DNA from: Sipunculus nudus
Lineage: Eukaryota; Annelida; Sipuncula; Golfingiida; Sipunculidae
Reading direction: 5' to 3'
DNA length: 64,000 nt
Assembly (NCBI GenBank): GCA_026874595.1
Contig: CM049322.1
Coordinates: 56,422,386-56,486,385 of the forward strand
The notes below the pieces were generated by a model. It was not told the DNA's origin. It made no database searches and was given only the letters and a program-made list of their open reading frames with translations. This document shows, piece after piece, positions 30,510-43,759 of this stretch (the stretch's first letter is position 1; each line of letters starts with the position of its first letter). The position numbers were made by a program, and so were the translations under genes.

Positions 30510-33360
30510 GAATATGTAAGGACGTTATTGTTAGTAATTTTATTTATTACTTAACATTCGAGTTTCAGTCAAGCAAAGTACATTTATATGAGTCCTCGTG
30601 CAAATGCAGGCCATGTCAAGTCGCACCAAACACGTTTTGTATAAACCGACGCTCCCATCAAGACATATCCAATTTGGACCACACCAAGGAACCGCACGCC
30701 CATCCAGACCTCGACTATAATGAATGTATTCTCTCGTGTTTGGCCAGTATGTAATATTTCGTGTTTAATATTTTATTTTTTGTTTTGTTTTTTTTCTAAC
30801 AACCATATGTCAGTTTTGGAAGGTAATTCGGTTACCTTCACCTGCAAAGTTGGCACGGGAATTATATGTTCGGCAGTGCGCGCTCTTGTGAGTGTATCAC
30901 AGACTGCGGTCTTCAGTGCGGCGAAAGTTTTTCTTTAAGGATGACGAGTCCGATTAAATAGACCCAGAATAGTATACTAGCACTAGATTATCATATTTCA
31001 ATTAGTGTATCTGTCTATGATGAGATTGTACGATATAATTTTGCCTGCCACCTGTTGCATCTGTTTAACGGGATTGTGTTTCTTTAATATTCACTGAATA
31101 CATATTTAAAAAAATAACTGGCTTTAATTAGACAAGGATTAGATGTTTACTGTTACCAAGCAATCGCTGGAAGCCTCCCCTAAGCCCGCAACTGTGCGAT
31201 AGTCTACAATTGTATATGAGATGTACGACTTTGAAAATTATGCACAATCTATGATCTATGACTACACTGTAAAAACTAAAAAGGGTAAACATGTCTCATT
31301 GAAAACACCTAGGTGGTACAGCCAGAAAACGTGTCTAGTGTTTATAAATTAAAACGCGTCTAGTGTTTATTGATTGGCACCAGTGTTTTTAAGGGTAGAC
31401 ACTGGAATAAACACGGGGGTTTTTAGGATAGACGCGTCTTTTGTTAATGGGAAGACGCCGGTGTTCTTAGGATATGGACGGGTCTAATGTTTATATGGGG
31501 AAGACGTTTACACCTCGATAACGACATGAATTACTTTTAATGTCACCAATCCACGTGTTTTGAACATGCTCGTCTGTTTGAAAATAAAGAACTTTGAAGA
31601 ATACATTGCAGAAGATTAAATGTACCTTGCAAAAAAGTGAAAAGAAACATAGGTTGCAGTTGCACGTAACAATATTAATTGTTTATTTCGGTGCGAAACA
31701 ATTCAGTGATGATAAAGTTCAGTACTGAGAATTAATTAAGTCCATCCTGATTTTGAATTTCAGAAAATTTCTCCTGTAGTGCTGATTGAAAGTTGCTTTA
31801 CCTCTTCGTGCCAAAAGCTGCACTAAACCAACCGGCAGTAAATAAATCCAACGTGAATCTGAATTGCGCACACATTTAAAGTACAGCATCAACAAAGTAT
31901 TAGGTTTGGTAAACATTGTTCCCTGTGGTCAAGACCTTTGTCAGATAAGCCACCATGGAATTCTAGGATAGAACTCAAGGATGTCCCCAAGGTCAGACTT
32001 TAATATAACCGGACGAGGTTGTCTTTTGTTAGGACCCCAACTGACCACATGAAAGTCCTCTTCCGTTACTGTTGTTCTCTAAAATAGAAAATCAAAGAAT
32101 TTGTATCATGATCATGGAATCAGCTGTGAAGTTAGTATATTAGTTCCCATTATAAATCTGTAGAAATAAATAAATCTGTCAATTAGTTCCTGTGTAGTTG
32201 TAACAACAGTTCATGGATGATGTAGTAACAAACTTTTAGATCATTTTCCAGCTCATTTAAATCATGCTTTCAAAATGAATGTGAACACTACAGTTTTGTT
32301 TATTCGAAGAAATTAGCAAATTTGAAACTTTAATTAAGGGTCTTATTAAAGAACGGAAGACAAAAACAGACACATAGATTACCAGTCAACCATATTGGCA
32401 TAAACAATTATCTTCATTTTTTTTAGGTATGGTACTCATACATACCTCAATGTTTATATACCTCAAAACGGCGTAAGTTTTCTTCTTTTTCAAAAGTCAG
32501 ATGATTCAGATTTCATGTAGCGTAGTACCATTTCCTTTGGCCCCCAGATGCCTGTAAAAAATGTAGTTATAATTTATAAATCGTCAGATATGAGATAATG
32601 ATAAGGGTTAAACAATACAAACGCAACAGTTAAAACGAACAAGATATAGATCCGGAAAGTTATAACACCTTTCCATTTTCCAGTTAATTTTATGTCGACT
32701 TTGTAGTATAAATTTTTTTGCAATAAAAATCTTGTCCGTGCTGTTTGTGCCACACTTATTGCTATATTGCCGGCATTAATTAAGCTTATGCATATACACG
32801 TACTCAAATATTTAAATTAAACTAAGAGAACTTAAATGCACAATATATTTGGCTATTAAGGATAAATGTGATTGTCCTGCAATATATTTTTAAAACTTAC
32901 CTCATCAAAATACAAATCTTATGCAAATATCATGACAAATGTATTCCAGACCAATTAGTTAGTTAGATTAGTATATAAAATTGCCGATTTCAAGCTTTTT
33001 GGATACTTTTCAAGGGGATAATGTTTGGAAATATGATCTCCATGAATCACTGTAACAGAAAATGGCATCAAACCATGGCAACATACTCGAACTTTAGCAC
33101 CTGTTTTGGAATTGGCCCCGTCTGAACTTGTGACCGTTTGTTCAAGTGAAAAAAAAAAATTCCATAAAATCTCCTAACTTCAATCAGTGCAATTGCTGTA
33201 TACGTGGTCAGGAGAAACCTACACGAAAAGAATGCAAAGTATATTTGGGTGCTATTATGCAAATATATGCCCCAGACAATATACATGTTAATTGCCCTGT
33301 TAGGGCATTTTGAACCCTACATGCATTTGTTTTCTTTATAATGTGTCGAGATATTTTACC
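30510..33360. other. Unassigned sequence
   Basis: No gene recognised. Between 31320 and 31500 the word GTGTTTAT (often as GTCTAGTGTTTAT) recurs five or six times at irregular spacing. Short frames elsewhere have no motif support. Confidence 0.4.
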
Positions 33361-36089
33361 GGGATTTTAAAATGACGTCGAAGTTTCATTTCGGTATCAA
33401 GAGGCCAGGACCTGTCAATCCTCGATATCTGCACAGCTTGATTGAACTGATTCCTGTTACTGACCAATGGTTGCTAAATCAGTAGCGTCATGTTCTTATC
33501 ATCACAAAACAAAATGGCTACACTCACAATAACACATGCGCAGTAAGATTTAAAAATGAGGTTAATGACCATATATATAGTTCCTCAGTTTATTTAGGGG
33601 AAAACGCGTAAAATGTGAGGACACTTCCCCTCACCGACCCACCCGACATTGGCGCTGCGCCTCCTTTCACTTCAGATTTTGAATACCCCTACCGCTCCCA
33701 TGGGCTTCCCGGAGTCACTACTTCCAAGCTTTCCTGGCCATGGAATATTCTGGTCTGTTCTAATATTCTAGGGGGTGGGGTAATTCTTTGGAAATCTCAA
33801 AATATCAACGCTTTATGTCTGTAGTTTGGTGGAAAAGGACTTTTGATAGGACTTCTTTTTAATTCGACTCACATGACTACTACAATATATTAATTAATTT
33901 ATTTATTATAGTTTATCTACCAATGAAGAGCCTGCATATTCTCAACTGTACAGCTGTCACAGAGGTTGTTTTTTATTCACTAATAAATTGTATTCAGACA
34001 AACAAAAGGTGAATATTGTTACAGACAAGTTAATTACTTAGTCTTTGTTGCTGGTTGTTATTTGTAAATGAAATACATGTACAGGTGTTACATAGCGAGT
34101 ATTATGTATCACTCTAAATGGTTTCTATATCATTTAGCACGACACCTTGTACAATCTATTGGAATATCACGCGATGTATTTGCATTATGTTTATTATTGC
34201 AGGAAATACTGTAAAAAGACTTGCACGGGCTGTCATTAATCTTCAAATTAAGATAAAAGTTCCTGATATAACGTAATAACCACTCAATATAGTGTACAAA
34301 TATTTTGGGTTGCATACTGGTAATGTCGCAGACACATTATATAGTTATACACACCACTATATGTACTTACAAAGTGCATATTGTATGATTAGTTTCTGTT
34401 AGGACCCAATGCACAGTATAACATTTTTCGCTCATGATAATATCCACAATTTATGGGTGATGGCCAGGGTGAAAATGTACTAGAATTTGCAACTTTCTAA
34501 TTCCTGTATTCTATTATATTATTGCTTAGGACACATAGTCAAGTTGTAATTTATATGTGATACCATATGTATTTGCAAATGGTATCTCTGGTCAACATAG
34601 ACGAACGGTTTCAGTAGGGATTCAAACGAGAGATAATGTTTCACCTGCAAGAATATATGTACTTAATAGATAAGGAGGAAATTGTTAGGAATTTTATTTT
34701 TTTTTTACTTAAAAGATCGGCAAATTAACAAAAAAAAACTAAGAGGTTTTCTCGATAATCATGAACTAGAAATGTCATTCTCATAATTTTGACTACTAAA
34801 TACATAAGCTCATTAAAAGATCTCTCTCAACATGTAGTGAGAATTAAACATACCAATCTAAAGCGTCTTTTTTTATCAAATCAGCTGGAAAACCATATAG
34901 CTGACATATTTGTCGTGACTTTTCAACATGTATGCTAAAATTCAAACAGGGTGTACGACAGGAATATTGGCATTGGATCTATTGGAATATCACGTGTGAT
35001 ATTTGCATTACATTTATCATTAGAGGATGGGTACTATAAATAAAAATTACAATAGATTTTGAATACAACTAGTAGTAATAATGCTTCCAAGTTATGATAA
35101 AAGCTCATAATTGCCACTCTTAATAAAACACAATGGATTGTATCCTGGTATTGTCTAAGACGATAAATACTACTACATAAACTTACAAATATGAGAATAT
35201 CTGCATTTTATGGCTTCAGTGGAAATTGGAATATTGTAATTTTATAATTACAATTCCGGCAAAGTATAAAAAGAATATTTTTGTCAAACGCATTTCCTCT
35301 TTCACAAAACAGGTTTGTCAGAAAAGTCGATGTTAGACAAAAGTGTTTGAAATAAGAAACAAAGAAATGCTAAATATATATTGGTATATCTTGAAGGTAA
35401 TACATTTCTCATAAAGGTTTAGTAACATCTAAATTTTAGTTTGCGTCTTTATTTTAATAAATTTTTTATAATCATTTTTATGCCATCGCATGCAGTTACA
35501 AGCGTTTTAGAGCACCACCCCGTGGATTTTTCCGCTTTACAAAAAAAATTATTCCTTATTTATTATTTTAATCATTGTTTTATCTAACTCTATTGATCAA
35601 GAATAAAAGGTCTCATAAAATACAAAATATCTACTAAGATACAGGGGGAGAACATTTGTCTATTACTGCTGGGGTTTTAAAACTAAATCTCACAAATGTT
35701 TATTGCCCAAACAGATTTGACACCAATATTTTCAGCAATCTCTTTGATAAAAAATATAAAGTTAAAATAAAAATAAACATGTTTAACCCATTATATATTC
35801 ATGACGGTACTTACTATATCATGAATAAATTGTTAAATGGTGTTCTGTGGGCGGGACTAATGTAGATTTAAGAATTTAGGTCGACTCCAGTAAAACAGAA
35901 AATTCAGTTACGAATTCTATATAGGTAAACATGGGTGTACTACTAACAGCATAATTCAACAGCAAATTTGATTATACATACCAGGATTTAGTTCTGCATC
36001 GAGGATAAGCGTAAATAAACATTGAATTGAAAGCACTTGTAAACTTACACTAAGTTTGCATGAATATCTAAAATATCCTTTTATTTATT

Positions 36090-36300
36090 TTAAAAAGTAC
36101 AGTTTGTATTAGACTTGGACCTGGAATAGGGTTCCAAATGACTCGGACCCGAATAAAGTGCACTTGAACCATAAGCTCGAGTGGCCTGGATTAGGCCTGT
36201 TTTGGTCATATTTTTTCTATAAATATTACAAAAGAACATGCATATTGACGGACACAAGTTAAATGTGGGAGCAAGCAAAGTAAATGACAGACCATGAGTA
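36090..36300. other. Conserved intron block of the duplicated gene (copy A)
   Basis: Matches 41600-41800 closely (CTCGGACCCGAATAAAGTGC, GCAAGCAAAGTAAATGACAG). Small frames here are shared by both copies but show no protein signature. I read it as intron. Confidence 0.5.
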
Positions 36301-36945
36301 AGGAAGGCATAAGTTATAAGCAGGTCACCTGTACTGCACTTTACCCTTTCCTATGTCACTAATTGTAAGTGTGATTGTATGTTTATTTTTCCCTGTTTTA
36401 CCTTTACTGTTTCAGCGAAAGCCGCAAGGAAGGCAAACAGTTGTAGCGTTTGTCCTGAAGGCTCTCTACCAATCAGGCAGTGTCCGGCGGGATATAGTGC
36501 TTTATGCATAGCCCCAGGGAGAACTAAGAAGCTATGTTGTCGTGGGTATCTACATACCAAATCGCTAATATTCTATTTAGTCTATTATAGCATGATAACA
36601 CTTCAAATTCAATCATGTCATTTTTCAGATAATTTGACATAATTAACCCTTTAATATAATTAAGATGACACAAATTAAAAGAACTATTTCTCTTGTTAAA
36701 CCTCGTTTACATTGCTAACCTTGTATATGCATACATGTCCTTTTATACATATATACATATATACTTTCAAGATTATAGTTAAGATACCGTCACATGAGTA
36801 CGAGTTTTTTTTAGGAAAAAAGGAAAGTAAACAGAGAGACAGCCTTGCAATTGGTAACCAGGGAAATCATATTTCCTAACAGCAAGTGATATATACTAAT
36901 AAATAACAATAATAGAAATTATAACACCCGGAGAATTCAGAAATA

Positions 36946-36948
<3 letters not shown>

Positions 36949-36992
<44 letters not shown>

Positions 36993-37260
36993 AGATTGTT
37001 ACAAAACCATGGGGTTTTAAAGTGCTCAACTAATACAAGGAGCTGTAATACATATATTTCAGGACTTAAACACACTTACTTGTGTTCGACAGCTCTGTTT
37101 CGTAAGGGCCCCTACGGGCCCTCACTCGTCAGGAACACTGAGTGGTCTTGTCGGGGCTCCTTATACTTGATCCAGGGGATTTGTAGTTGGACAGCAGGTG
37201 TTTTGACCTGTGCCTGCTCTTGATCCCCTGTTGCATCGAATATCAGCAGGTCGTTTTGTT
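36949..37260 (-). mobile_element. Penelope-like (or retrozyme-like) fragment
   Basis: A block present in copy A but not in the equivalent part of copy B, bordered on the left by (AT)n (36949-36991). It contains the hammerhead ribozyme described separately. Hammerheads are known in the terminal repeats of Penelope-like retroelements and in retrozymes. No reverse transcriptase or GIY-YIG endonuclease is seen, so it is at most a terminal-repeat remnant or a small non-autonomous element. Confidence 0.5.
37082..37138 (-). ncRNA. Hammerhead ribozyme
   Basis: Read on the minus strand: stem I GTGTTC, core CTGACGA (consensus CUGANGA), stem II GTGAGGGCCC / GGGCCCTTAC (10 pairs, one G-U, loop GTAG), core GAAA, stem III ACAG / CTGT with a 2-nt loop, cleavage triplet GTC, then stem I GAACAC, fully complementary to the first strand. 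All conserved core positions are present. The predicted cut is between 37088 and 37087. The very short stem III with a 2-nt loop is the form found in Penelope-like elements and may act as a dimer. Confidence 0.88.
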
Positions 37261-37760
37261 GTACCATTTAATTTTCAATCGCAGTCCTATAGTAAAAAAA
37301 CCTTCTGAGTGATCCGATATATATTACTCAAATTACCTTTTAATATAAGGATATGATTGATCATAACTATTTCATTTCGTTAAATACCGTTCCTGTCACA
37401 TTAACTGATGTTGATCTCCCAGTATCTGAATACATAAATCTGATTTTATCATGATCTTTTTATATAAAGTAAGCAGATGTATGTTTGTTACATTTCCTTT
37501 CACTTAATTTGATCACTGGATGGCCTAAATGGCCAATAGGTACCCATCTTTGTGCAATCAACTTCGGAGGTATTAATCGTGCAGTATATCTTTTTTACAG
37601 GAGCCCATCGAAGGAATAACCACCAATACGCAAGGTTTCTGCTACTACGACCTGATGTATTTAGGCCATACATGACAATAAAATTTGAATCATATTTGGA
37701 GTTGTTTGATATTCGAATTTTAAGCAAATCAACAATTTGAATTTTATGTTGTGAATCCAA

Positions 37761-38900
37761 GCATAGGTTATGAAAGCTCAACTGTACTTTGTTACTAGGT
37801 GACGTGGACGTGTTCAGATAATAACTGCTCTTGCATTAACGTAAATTGATTACGTTTTTTCTTGCTTTATTGGTGTATGTGTGTGTGCTTGTGTTTGTAA
37901 AGAAGACAGGAAAAACAGGTATGGGAGATAAAACATAACTGATTACCCGTTCGGCGAAATATTCAAATAAATATTCTTTATTAAGTCCCTCCCTTGCAAA
38001 TTTTTCAGATGCAAGACATTTCGGCCTTAACCTGTCAAAGACTATACTAGTATTAGTAAATTAGTAGCTCTTTTGATTGGAAAAGCTATTTCCATCTCGA
38101 CCATTTCTAGGTATCAGAGGATGGTTTTCAACTATATTTTTCTTGAAGGAGGCCAGCGGCTGTTACCATTAATCATTTGAGCTTTGATTGATTTAGTGAA
38201 TATGTTTGATTTAATGTTGACCCATGACCGGAAAGGCTATATTTTACTGCAGAAACAAAGATAAAGGTTTTTTTTTTTTACAAATATACACAATATTCAG
38301 ATATTCATTCATATTACCAAGAGAATGTGTTAACAGCACCCTTTCCCTTTGCTGCATTGCATGGGTATCCTCGTCGTCCTATAAAGCTGCACCATGAAAC
38401 AAGATCCACATGTTTTCTTGAAACAGCCAGCCAAACAGACATGTGATATGAACCCGGAACATCTGTGTCCTTGCACTGTCCATACAGTGGATCAGCTATC
38501 GTGAGCTCAAACTTTATTGCTCTTGTCGTGTCCAGAGACCAGAGGTTGGACCTTCAGAACAATCTAACGGCTAACATCCAGGAACGAAACCTGACACCTT
38601 CAAAATTGTTGTATGAAAACAGAACATGTTTTATTTCTCGAAACATGATCCCCTGCACAGAGTATAAAACATTTTCATTTTCAAATGCCCTAGTTTATAG
38701 TCTAATTAAATATTTTTCTACTACAGCATGTATACTCACATTTACATCTAGGAACGTGTTTTCTGAATAATATAGTGTATTCAGATACACAAAAGGCTCT
38801 GCATATCGAAATGCGGGCAAGAATTCGTTGGTCTTATTTTGTAGCTGGTCATTTGTAAATGAAACAGATATAGCTCTTACATGGCAAATGTCAATCTAAA
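37761..38900. other. Unassigned sequence between duplicated copies
   Basis: No supportable gene. A 101-codon frame at 38465-38770 has no motif. Near 38780-38880 another diverged trace of the duplicated block appears (GTAGCTGGTCATTTGTAAATG). Confidence 0.4.
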
Positions 38901-40287
38901 ATCTTAAATAAAGTCGGCGTTTGATTTCGGTATAAATAGACGAAGAACGAACCATCCTTGAAATCTGTTAGGCTACCAACCAATTGCTCTAAAATGCGAC
39001 ATAATCTAACAGCGAACACAATGGCAACACTGTATATAACACTTGCGCTACAGCTTTATAAGTTCTGAGCTAGTCTCTTTAAAATGAACTAGCTGAACTC
39101 GGTGTGGTAAATAACTAAAAAAATCATACGCAATTCCCCTGATACCATATTTTTTTTTTTAAGTTTTGACAATAAATATCATGGCATATAGTATCAACAG
39201 CCTTTGAAAAAATCTATAAAAAAACACACATTACATGGTTACAAACATGGAGGTAATTCATTTTCTTATTGACTAATGTGATGAGAACTAGATTGGTACT
39301 ATGATTTCTTCTGAATCCAAACAGGGTAATCATACAAAAATATCATGCTTTTCAATTAACTGCAATAGTCTAGTATACATCAGTTTATCCAAGACTTTCG
39401 AAAATATAGGTAATTATGATACAGGTCTACGCCACTAAGGTCGGTCGCCAAAGAATTCACATCGACTTGCGTCATGATTATTCATTGAATGACTTTGCTA
39501 ATAAGGTCATGTAGAGTTCATGGTAAGGTCAATTCGACCAACAGGACTAGTACAAGATAATTATTTATTCATTATACTAATTTATTGTGTATCTACCCAT
39601 GAATAACTTATTCCATATACTGAGCTGTACAGCTGTCGCGGAGGTTATTTTATTTATAACAAGGTGTATTCACATATACAAAAGGGTGGATATTTACATA
39701 GACAAATTAATTAGTCTTTGTTGTAGTCCGTCATTTGTAAATGGAATACATATACAGCTGCTACATAGCGAGTACATTCTATCTAAGTATCCTGTATAAA
39801 TTAGAACGATAGCTAGTACAGACTATTGAAATATCACGTGCGATATTTGCATTACGTTAATTATTGGAGGATAAGTACTGAAAATAAAAATTACACTAGA
39901 TATTGATAACAAAATAAACTATTATATTATTTATTATTTATTATCATAATCATTGCTTCATTTAGCTCTAAATGGGTAGCTATATTTATGAAGAAGAAAG
40001 TACCTCATAAAATCCAAAATATCTACAAAGATATAGAGGGGAGAACATTTGTGTATTACTGCTGGGGATTTTAAGCTCACAAATGTTTATTGCCCAAACA
40101 GATTTGACACCAATATTTTCAGCAATCTTTTTGATAAATTGAATAATGGTAAAAAAAATAAACATACATGTATTTTATTCATAATATATTCATGACGGTA
40201 CTCATTATACCATGAACAAATTGTTAAATGGTGTTCTGTGGGCGGGACTAAAGCAGTTAGACATATGTATGTGACCCAAATGACGCA

Positions 40288-40295
40288 TATAAAAA
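40288..40295 (+). promoter_or_regulatory. TATA box of the six-cysteine peptide gene
   Basis: TATAAAAA followed at about 30 bp by a plausible start of transcription (GCGCACTACAACC) and an 80-90 bp leader. The leader contains a tiny upstream frame (ATG 40378, Met-Met-Lys-Lys-stop) that could damp translation. Confidence 0.55.
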
Positions 40296-40407
40296 TGATA
40301 CTTACAACCAGCCGCTGCGCACTACAACCATTTCATTCCGACAGCGTTCAAAGAGACAACTACAGACACGTGTAATAATGATGAAGAAATAAAGCTTCGT
40401 GGTTATC

Positions 40408-42416
40408 ATGCATCTTTGGTTGGTGGCCAGCGTATTTGTAGGTAGGGTAATGATTACATAAATTTAATTAAAAATCGGTTATTATTTTAAAGCTTCATTT
40501 ATCAAACAACCATCGATTCTCTCATATCTTGCCCAGGCAGGGAGATAAATAATATTCTTTGAGACACTGTTCAGCTATCAAAATTACTTTATCGCAAATA
40601 ATTCTAGTCCTGCCCTGGCTTTGATCTAGAGTGGAGGTCGTTTCTGAATGGAAGATTAAGGTTTTGTGTGTTTTTTTAACAATAAATCACATTCACCGCT
40701 AAAATGATTACACAATGAGATAAAGCAGGACTGGATATCATGTATAACATATTGTTCAATGTTACACAATGAGATAAAGCAGGACTGGATATCATGTATA
40801 TCATATAGTTCAATGTTTTGTATAAAGTACTATCCCAATCTTTGGATTCTAGAATTTTAAATAAACCTATCTTTATAGTTCATTGGTCTAGGTACCAAAT
40901 ACTTATTCATGTTTATGCATGCGTGTAATCGTCCTACTTCAGATCCTACTTTATCCGAATGACTAGACCTGTACACCAATCACAATCAGCTTACAACAAG
41001 CAGGGCAATATAGGAAGCTGCATCAATCAGTAACAAATAACCATTCTTACACTACAACATTTGTCCGTATACAAATATATGTATTGCTGGACCTACATTC
41101 CTAATAAAGGTTTGCTTTACTTTTCTATGTAAATGTACAGTTTCGGTGACCTGCCGCTACTTGGCGTAACTGTTATTTAATGTTTCCTTTTATGTAAACA
41201 TTTTTTGCCAGAGAAGTAGAACTCGAGTCCTTACTGAGAATCGAGTCCTGACTGACTGAGAATCGAGTCCTGACTGACTGAGAAACGAGTCCTGACTGAC
41301 TGAGAATCGAGTCCTGACTGACTGAGAATCGAGTCCTGACTTAGACTCGAGTCCTGAGGCAAGTCCACTTTTCTGGGGATTCGGACTCGAGGGTCTCACA
41401 CTTGTACTCGGATTGAGAGATAAGGATTTCAGAATTACGGTCGACTTCAGTATAAAAGAATATTCAGTTACAAATTCTATATAGGTAAATATGGGTGTAC
41501 AACTAAGAGCATAATACAAAAGCAAATATGACTGTACATCCTAGGATTAAGCTCTGCATCGAGGATAAACGTTTGCATGAATAACTAAATATCCATATTT
41601 TTATTTTAAAAGGACAATTTTTATTCGACTCGGACCTATAATGGGTTCCAAATGACTCGGACCCGAATAAAGTGCACTTGGACCATAAGCTCGAGTGGCT
41701 TGATTAGGCCTGCTTTGGTCACTTTTTCTATAAATATTACAAAAATATATACATATTGACGGACACAAGCTAAATGAGGGAGCAAGCAAAGTAAATGACA
41801 GACTATGAGTAAGGAAGGCATAAGTTATAAGCAGGTCACCTGTACTGCACTTTTATCCTTTCCTATGTCACTAATTGTAAGGGTGTTTGTATTTTTATTT
41901 TTCTCTGTTTTAATTTTACTGTTTAAGCGAATGCCGCAAGGAATGCAAACAGCTGTAGGGTTTGTCCTGAAGGCTCTCTACCCATCAGGCAGTGTCCGGC
42001 GGGATATACTGCTTTATGCATAGCCCCAGGGAGAACTAGGAGGCTATGTTGTCGTGGGTATCTACATAACAAATCGCTAATATTCTATTTAGTCTATTAT
42101 AGCATGATCACACTTCAAATACAATCATGTCGTTTTTCAGATATTTTGACATAATTAACCCTTTAATCTAATTTAGATGACACAAATTAAAAGAACTATT
42201 TCTCTTGTTAAATCTCGTATACATTGCTAACCTTGTGTATGCATACAAATCCTTATATATATATATACATATATACTTTCAAGATTACAGTTAAGATACC
42301 GTCACATGAGTACGAGTTTTTTTAGGGAAAAAAGGTAAACAGAGAGACAGCCTTCCAAGCTGTATCCAGGGAAATCATATTTCCTAACAACAAGTGATAT
42401 ATACTAATAAATAACA

Positions 42417-42454
<38 letters not shown>

Positions 42455-42473
42455 AGTGTTGTTTACTTCAGTG

Positions 42474-42524
<51 letters not shown>

Positions 42525-43569
42525 CAAATACCATTTATATCACTCAGAAATGATCTCAATTGATCTCAAAATAATCTCTTGACAGTTGATTGGTTTAAAA
42601 TGGCAAATGCTGGTTCATGTAATAGACAGACTAAAACTGATAATTAGACAGACATGAAGATAGACAGACAGACAGATTAATAGAAAGACGAGTATAGATG
42701 TAGATTGTACAAGAAATAAATCTGAGATACGTAGAGAGAAAGTATATGACTTTTTTGTGTCTTGCAGGTAGGAGAATTGTTCCACAGGATATCAATATTC
42801 CAGGGTGAGATATAAAAAGCATAATGATCTTGATAATGTGTAAGACCATAATAAGATGTTACTAAGTAAAATTATAAGAAACAGTAATAAAGGGAAATGA
42901 TAAGATAAGCACGGTTAAATTTATGATGCCGTGTTTACCTGTAGTAAGTCAATCATACTTCTTATTGCATGTGACCCCGCATATTCCTGCACAGCGTTCT
43001 ACAACGCATTGATTTTGTCCAAAACAGACTGTAACACAAATATCCTGGATCTACATTCAGGAACCTTTAATTTACCATCGAATTTTCTGATCGTCAACAA
43101 TACATGGTGGTATTTGTTTCATAAAGAGGAAATGTTATTACTTGTATAAATATATTCATTTGCCTGGTATAAAATAAGTAAAATCTAACGATAAAATGCA
43201 AATACTTGATCGAACCAATATAATCAAGTACTGTTGCACAAATTATCAGATTGTTGTTTTGTCTTACCATTTAATTTTCAAAAACTTTTCCATAGTTATA
43301 ATCCTTATGTAAACAGTCCAAAAATAATTTTCTCAAATTATTTCTAAATATTAGGATATGCTTGACCGCAACCATTCATCTCTTTGGATATACCGAGTTT
43401 CATGTTAGATTTCCAAATCTCTGAATGCAGGAAGAAGTTTATCATAATCTGTTAGACAAATGGTAAATGTACCTTTGTAACATTTTATATCCCCTGTCTT
43501 GATCATTGATTAGTTAAAAATGACCAATGTGCGTGTCTAATCCATCTCCTTCAAAGGTGATTATCGCGA

Positions 43570-43642
<73 letters not shown>

Positions 43643-43677
43643 TTTGCAGAAGACTAACAAAGAAGGGCAAAGCTTGA
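40408..43677 (+). CDS. Secreted cationic six-cysteine peptide, three exons (copy B)
   Basis: Exon 1 (40408-40441) encodes MHLWLVASVFV, a hydrophobic signal-peptide core, and ends G|GTAGGG in phase 1. Exon 2 (41928-42057, 130 bp) enters in phase 1 after TACTGTTTAAG and encodes C-x2-C-x9-C-x7-C-x9-CC (CRVCPEGS, QCPAGYTALC, RRLCCRG), ending GG|GTATCT in phase 2. Exon 3 (43650-43677) enters in phase 2 after a T-run and GCAG, adds RLTKKGKA and stops; AATAAA is at 43744. The coding sum is 192 nt, exactly 64 codons. The mature part, about 48 aa, has some eleven Arg/Lys and one Glu. This suggests a secreted host-defence-type peptide. The cysteine pattern matches no family I know (not the big-defensin or vertebrate beta-defensin spacing), and function is inference. 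Confidence 0.65.
40705..40818. repeat. 57-bp tandem duplication in intron 1 (copy B)
   Basis: TTACACAATGAGATAAAGCA and the following GGACTGGATATCATGTAT occur twice in a row with few differences. Confidence 0.85.
41215..41350. repeat. 22-bp minisatellite in intron 1 (copy B)
   Basis: Five to six units of GAGAATCGAGTCCTGACTGA with small changes. A minus-strand frame (41190-41525) reads through it and is not a gene. Confidence 0.9.
42419..42521. repeat. Two (AT)n microsatellites in intron 2 (copy B)
   Basis: AT runs at about 42424-42450 and 42475-42521, in the place where copy A has its own AT run and the ribozyme-bearing fragment. Confidence 0.9.
43573..43634. repeat. (AT)n immediately upstream of exon 3 acceptor
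   Basis: About 62 bp of AT followed by a T-run and GCAG. It lies in the polypyrimidine region of the last intron of copy B, so length variation here might affect splicing. Confidence 0.9.
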
Positions 43678-43759
43678 AATCCCGTGATTAACCAATAGAT
43701 CAGGTGTTTCTTCGACTACGGCTTTTATAATAAGTATAAAGGCAATAAATATAAGAACA

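Larger units (their letters stand above)
36416..37619 (+). pseudogene. Six-cysteine secreted peptide gene, copy A (lacks exon 1)
   Basis: Exon 36416-36545 follows a good TTTCAG acceptor and ends at GG|GTATCT. It encodes six Cys with spacing C-x2-C-x9-C-x7-C-x9-CC, with SCSVCPEGSLP and KKLCCRG recognisable. A terminal exon starts at 37601 after TTTTTTACAG; in matching phase it adds Gly-Ser-Pro-Ser-Lys-Glu and stops at 37617-37619, with AATAAA at 37677. The block equivalent to copy B's promoter and signal-peptide exon (about 1.2 kb) is absent, and a Penelope-like fragment with a ribozyme sits in the last intron. It is therefore probably silent unless it borrows an upstream exon. Confidence 0.6.
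33360..37760. repeat. Tandem segmental duplication, left copy (A)
   Basis: Matches 38.9-43.8 kb in order: a promoter-like stretch near 33.4 kb, an AGCTGTCGCGGAGGTT-like block (33.95 kb), AACAGATTTGACACCAAT (35.7 kb), the six-Cys exon (36.4 kb), and a 3' exon with AATAAA (37.6 kb). The offset varies from about 4.4 to 6.0 kb because each copy has gained or lost segments. Copy A lacks the exon-1 block present in copy B. Confidence 0.75.
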
